From assembly GCA_024405335.1 (NCBI GenBank), contig JAKSOX010000022.1:1-16664 (forward strand): DNA of 16,664 nucleotides. The letters run 5' to 3'. The DNA is from Kiritimatiellia bacterium (lineage in GTDB: Bacteria; Verrucomicrobiota; Kiritimatiellia; RFP12; UBA1067). The notes beneath the pieces were generated by a model, which made no database searches, was not told the origin of the DNA, and saw only the letters and a program-made list of their open reading frames with translations. The translations under genes and the position numbers were made by a program. Below are positions 14,187-16,664 of the stretch, piece after piece. Position 1 is the first letter of the stretch. Every line of letters starts with the position of its first letter.

Positions 14187-15227
14187 ATGAAAAACGTTTT
14201 GCTGCTGCTTTGCGGCGTCGCCGGTTTGGCGGCGTTGGCCGAGGGAACGACTTCGGCCGAACTGAACGCAAAATGGGGGAAGCCCGGTTGCGTATCCTTT
14301 GCCGACGACCGGCGCGGCGATCCCGTGGCGACGCTTTCCAACAAGCACGGCACCTGCTCCGTCGCGCTGCGCGGCGCCAAACTCTCCAGCTGGGTTCCCG
14401 CCGGCGGGGAGGAGGTGTTTTTCGTTCCCGCCGCCGGCATCGACTGCAAAGTCGCCAACTGGCAGAGCTGGGTCCACGGCGGCATGCCCGTGGTGTGGCC
14501 GTGGTTCGGCTCGAACGGAATCCCGGTCGAAGGATGGTGGGCGCGCAAAATGCGCGAATGGGGCTTCAGCGACCGTCCCGCGCCATGCATCCACGGATTC
14601 GCGCGCTATTCGCTTTTCGAAGTGAAGGACGTCGTCTGCGGCGACGACGCGACGCGCCTGAAGCTGCGCATGATTCCCCGCGAGGACTCCAGGGAATGGT
14701 TCCCGCACGAGTACGAACTCGATTACGAAATCACGCTCGGGAAGGATCTCGCGCTGTCGCTTTCCACGCGCAATTCCGGGAACGGCGACTTTTCGATCCG
14801 CGAGGGCTACCACCCGTATTTCAAAGTGGCCAATGGCTACCACACGGCCGTGCGCGGTTTCGACGGGCGCAAGTACACGTGGTCCAACCGCAAACTCGAA
14901 TTCGATTTGACGCACGTGTGGGAAGGTGATTTGCCGATCGGTCCCGGCTGCGACGTGTTCGACATGGGCGCGGCGGCGAGCAAAACGGCGTTGCTCGATC
15001 CGCGCATGGGGCGGCAGATCAAGCTCGACGCCACCGGCGGCCGCGACGTGCTCACGTGTTTCTTCCCGGTGAACCCCTGGGCCGACCGCGACGAGAACCT
15101 CCTGAACACGGAGACGAAGTCCACCGTGTGCCTGGAACCCGCCAATTTCAACCAGCCCGTGGTCGTGAAAGCCGGCGAAACGCACGTGTTCGCCATGACG
15201 ATTTCCGTGGAAAAGTTCGAAAAATGA
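14187..15227 (+). CDS. Exported aldose 1-epimerase / D-hexose-6-phosphate mutarotase-like protein
   Basis: This 346-residue protein has the galactose mutarotase-like fold, closest in motifs to the YeaD-type hexose-6-phosphate mutarotase branch. The family interconverts alpha and beta anomers of a sugar. Candidate catalytic residues are H136 in IHGFAR, H209 in EGYHPYFKV and E317 in LEPANF; GMPVVWPWFG (about 99-108) is the expected sugar-pocket stretch. Unlike cytoplasmic YeaD, it starts with a signal peptide (MKNVLLLLCGVAGLAALA, cleavage near residue 18), implying periplasmic action on free rather than phosphorylated sugar. GGGGAGGGA (14172-14180) supports the ATG at 14187. Its TGA overlaps the next ATG, coupling it to the two aldolase genes. 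The specific sugar is unknown. Confidence 0.88.
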   Translation: MKNVLLLLCGVAGLAALAEGTTSAELNAKWGKPGCVSFADDRRGDPVATLSNKHGTCSVALRGAKLSSWVPAGGEEVFFVPAAGIDCKVANWQSWVHGGMPVVWPWFGSNGIPVEGWWARKMREWGFSDRPAPCIHGFARYSLFEVKDVVCGDDATRLKLRMIPREDSREWFPHEYELDYEITLGKDLALSLSTRNSGNGDFSIREGYHPYFKVANGYHTAVRGFDGRKYTWSNRKLEFDLTHVWEGDLPIGPGCDVFDMGAAASKTALLDPRMGRQIKLDATGGRDVLTCFFPVNPWADRDENLLNTETKSTVCLEPANFNQPVVVKAGETHVFAMTISVEKFEK

Positions 15228-15991
15228 AATGCAACAACCTTGAGAAGTTCCTCGCCAAAGTCCAGGGCGGCGAGGTGGCGCTGGGCGGGTGCGTGTCGCT
15301 CGCCGACCCCGCCGTGACGGAAATCGTCGCGGCCAGCGGATTCGACTTCGTTTTCATCGACGGCGAACACGGCGAGATCGACCGTTTCACCGCGATGCAG
15401 CACTTGATGGCCGTGAAGGGGACCGATTGCGCGAGCTTCTACCGCGTTCCTTCCTGCAACCACACGGAAATCAAGAAGGTGATCGACTTCTGCCCCGCGG
15501 GCGTGATCGTGCCGATGGTGATGAACGCCGAAGAAGCGGAGCTCGCCGTGGCGGCCATGCGCTATCCTCCGCGCGGCAACCGCGGCTGCGGCTTCCGCCG
15601 CGGCCTGGACTACGGCGCCGGCGATTTCGACGCGTACTGGAAAGCCAGCGAACACGACCCCATGACGATTCTGCAATTGGAACACGTCGACGCCGTGCGC
15701 GATCTGGACCGCATCCTCGAAGTGCCGGGGCTCGACTCCGTTCTCATCGGTCCGTACGACCTTTCGGCGTCCATGGGCAAGCCCGGCCGGTGGAACGATC
15801 CCGAGGTGAAGTCCGTCTACGACGAATCGTGCCGCAAAATCCTCGCGGCCGGAAAGCTGCTGGGCGTGTCCCTGGAATGCGAGTACGCCGCGTGGAAGGC
15901 GCGCGGCGTCCATTACATGGCGGTTCGCGGCGACTGCGGCGCCATGATCGAAGGGTTCCGCAAATCGATCGAGGCCTTCAAGAACGCATGA
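15224..15991 (+). CDS. HpcH/HpaI-family aldolase (first of a tandem pair)
   Basis: This 255-residue metal-dependent class II pyruvate aldolase belongs to the HpcH/HpaI/YfaU family. These enzymes cleave 2-keto-3-deoxy sugar acids or 4-hydroxy-2-ketoacids to pyruvate plus an aldehyde. Key residues align with E. coli HpaI (numbering recalled) at a constant offset of four: H49 in DGEHGE, pyruvate-binding R74, D88, and metal ligands E153 (QLEHV) and D179 (GPYDLSASMG). The conserved loop RYPPRGNRGCG (113-123) is present. Length is normal. The start ATG at 15224 overlaps the mutarotase stop; an in-frame upstream extension would lie inside that gene. There is no signal peptide. The aldehyde substrate is unknown; a deoxy sugar acid such as 2-keto-3-deoxyrhamnonate is one possibility. 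Confidence 0.92.
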   Translation: MKCNNLEKFLAKVQGGEVALGGCVSLADPAVTEIVAASGFDFVFIDGEHGEIDRFTAMQHLMAVKGTDCASFYRVPSCNHTEIKKVIDFCPAGVIVPMVMNAEEAELAVAAMRYPPRGNRGCGFRRGLDYGAGDFDAYWKASEHDPMTILQLEHVDAVRDLDRILEVPGLDSVLIGPYDLSASMGKPGRWNDPEVKSVYDESCRKILAAGKLLGVSLECEYAAWKARGVHYMAVRGDCGAMIEGFRKSIEAFKNA

Positions 15992-16653
15992 ACCTTTTCG
16001 ACGAGAAACGCGCGCGCGGCGAACGCCCGCTGGGCTGTTGCACCACGTTCACGGATCCGCGCGTGGCCGAACTCGCGCGCGAGGCCGGTTTCGACTTCGT
16101 CTGGATCGACGGCGAACACGGCGAGTACGACCGCGCGACCGCGCGCGCCATGATCAAGGCCGTCCAGGCGCTGGGCATGGCCGCTTTTTTCCGCGTGCCG
16201 GAATGCCGCGGCGACCACGTGCGGCGCATCTGCGACTTCCGTCCGGACGGCGTGATCGTGCCGATGGCGATGGACGAAGACGACGTCGCCTACGCGGCCG
16301 GCCGTTGCGATGCCGCCGTGCGGCTCGTCGTGCAACTGGAGCACGTGTCCGCCGTGCGCCGCCTGGACGCGATACTGCGCGTTCCCGGACTTTGGAGCGT
16401 GCTCGTTGGGCCTTACGACCTGACGGCTTCGATGGGCAGGGAGGGGCGATGGCACGATCCGGAAGTGTCGGCGACGTTCGACGCGGCCTGCGCCAAGGTC
16501 AAAGCCGCCGGACTGCCCCTGGGCGTTTACACGGAGCGCGACTTCGATTTGTGGAAACGGCGCGGATGCGACTATTTTTCCATCAAGAACGACACTAACG
16601 CCATGCTGCTCGGATTCCGTGCAATCCGGGAAAGCGCCACCTGCATGCCATGA
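15988..16653 (+). CDS. HpcH/HpaI-family aldolase paralogue lacking the RYPPxGxRG loop
   Basis: At 221 residues this is a shorter paralogue of the preceding aldolase, joined by an ATGA overlap (15988-15991). It keeps H44 (DGEHGE), R69 (FFRVPEC), D83, E118 (QLEHV) and D144 (GPYDLTASMG), so the metal and pyruvate sites look intact. Between D83 and E118 about 30 residues are missing relative to its neighbour, from roughly residue 105. The lost segment includes the family's RYPPxGxRG stretch and the following region. Flanking sequence stays in frame and both ends align, so this is a clean internal deletion rather than a frameshift. The two genes share long identical patches (for example the DGEHGE codons), suggesting tandem duplication. 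It may be a specialised aldolase or a subunit partner; activity is uncertain. Confidence 0.88.
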   Translation: MNLFDEKRARGERPLGCCTTFTDPRVAELAREAGFDFVWIDGEHGEYDRATARAMIKAVQALGMAAFFRVPECRGDHVRRICDFRPDGVIVPMAMDEDDVAYAAGRCDAAVRLVVQLEHVSAVRRLDAILRVPGLWSVLVGPYDLTASMGREGRWHDPEVSATFDAACAKVKAAGLPLGVYTERDFDLWKRRGCDYFSIKNDTNAMLLGFRAIRESATCMP

Positions 16654-16664
16654 TGCGAACACGG
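16650..16664 (+). CDS. Probable start of a further gene, cut by the window end
   Basis: ATG at 16650 overlaps the stop of the second aldolase as ATGA, the same junction seen at 12795, 15224 and 15988. Only five codons (MMRTR) are visible; a second ATG at 16653 is in the same frame. No product can be assigned. The inference rests on the junction pattern alone. Confidence 0.3.

Noticed and set aside
15988..16653. Second aldolase as a pseudogene
   Set aside because: The frame, start, stop and metal and pyruvate residues are all intact; the shortening is one clean in-frame deletion.
1..16664. CRISPR array, tRNA/rRNA, insertion sequence, phage or defence system
   Set aside because: No spaced repeats, no RNA gene signature, no transposase or integrase and no nuclease/helicase cluster were seen; gene gaps are too short to hide most of these.

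Overview
This 16.7 kb window is a dense, GC-rich (roughly 63-65% by eye) bacterial segment. All 13 complete genes lie on the + strand, and no gap is longer than about 150 bp. A BamA-type outer-membrane protein with a textbook C-terminal beta-signal shows that the organism is a diderm. GluQ-RS implies queuosine-modified tRNA. The mix of sugar porter, exported mutarotase, HpcH/HpaI aldolases, glycogen phosphorylase and R/H-rich antisense frames resembles Kiritimatiellota or other PVC-group bacteria. That placement is an impression from gene content and style, not a demonstrated assignment.

Layout. (1) 89-3609: a three-gene unit of an M20D amidohydrolase, a sugar-porter MFS transporter and a D-2-hydroxyacid dehydrogenase, behind an extended -10 promoter at the left edge. 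(2) 3610-3757: the only real intergenic region, holding two hairpins and a second extended -10 promoter. (3) 3758-12798: glycogen phosphorylase, BamA-like protein, acyl-CoA synthetase-like adenylating enzyme, YihY/BrkB membrane protein and an exported HExxH protein, tightly spaced. (4) 12795-16653: GluQ-RS, HIT hydrolase, exported aldose-1-epimerase-like protein and two tandem HpcH/HpaI aldolase paralogues. Most are joined by 4-nt ATGA/GTGA overlaps, and a further gene probably begins at 16650. A third extended -10 promoter is embedded in the end of gluQ, upstream of the HIT gene.

How the genes may work together. The sugar porter, 2-hydroxyacid dehydrogenase, mutarotase and pyruvate-type aldolases fit sugar or sugar-acid catabolism, and glycogen phosphorylase fits storage-glucan use. 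BamA, YihY and the metalloprotease-like protein are envelope functions. No complete pathway can be assembled from the window alone. I saw no mobile element, CRISPR array, RNA gene or defence system.

The most unusual points are the paired aldolases, of which the second lacks about 30 residues carrying the RYPPxGxRG loop; the promoter inside gluQ; two very short ORFs bridging gene junctions through ATGA overlaps; and complete absence of TTA, CTA and TCA codons through three consecutive genes (2161 codons), which creates a spurious 7-kb antisense ORF.
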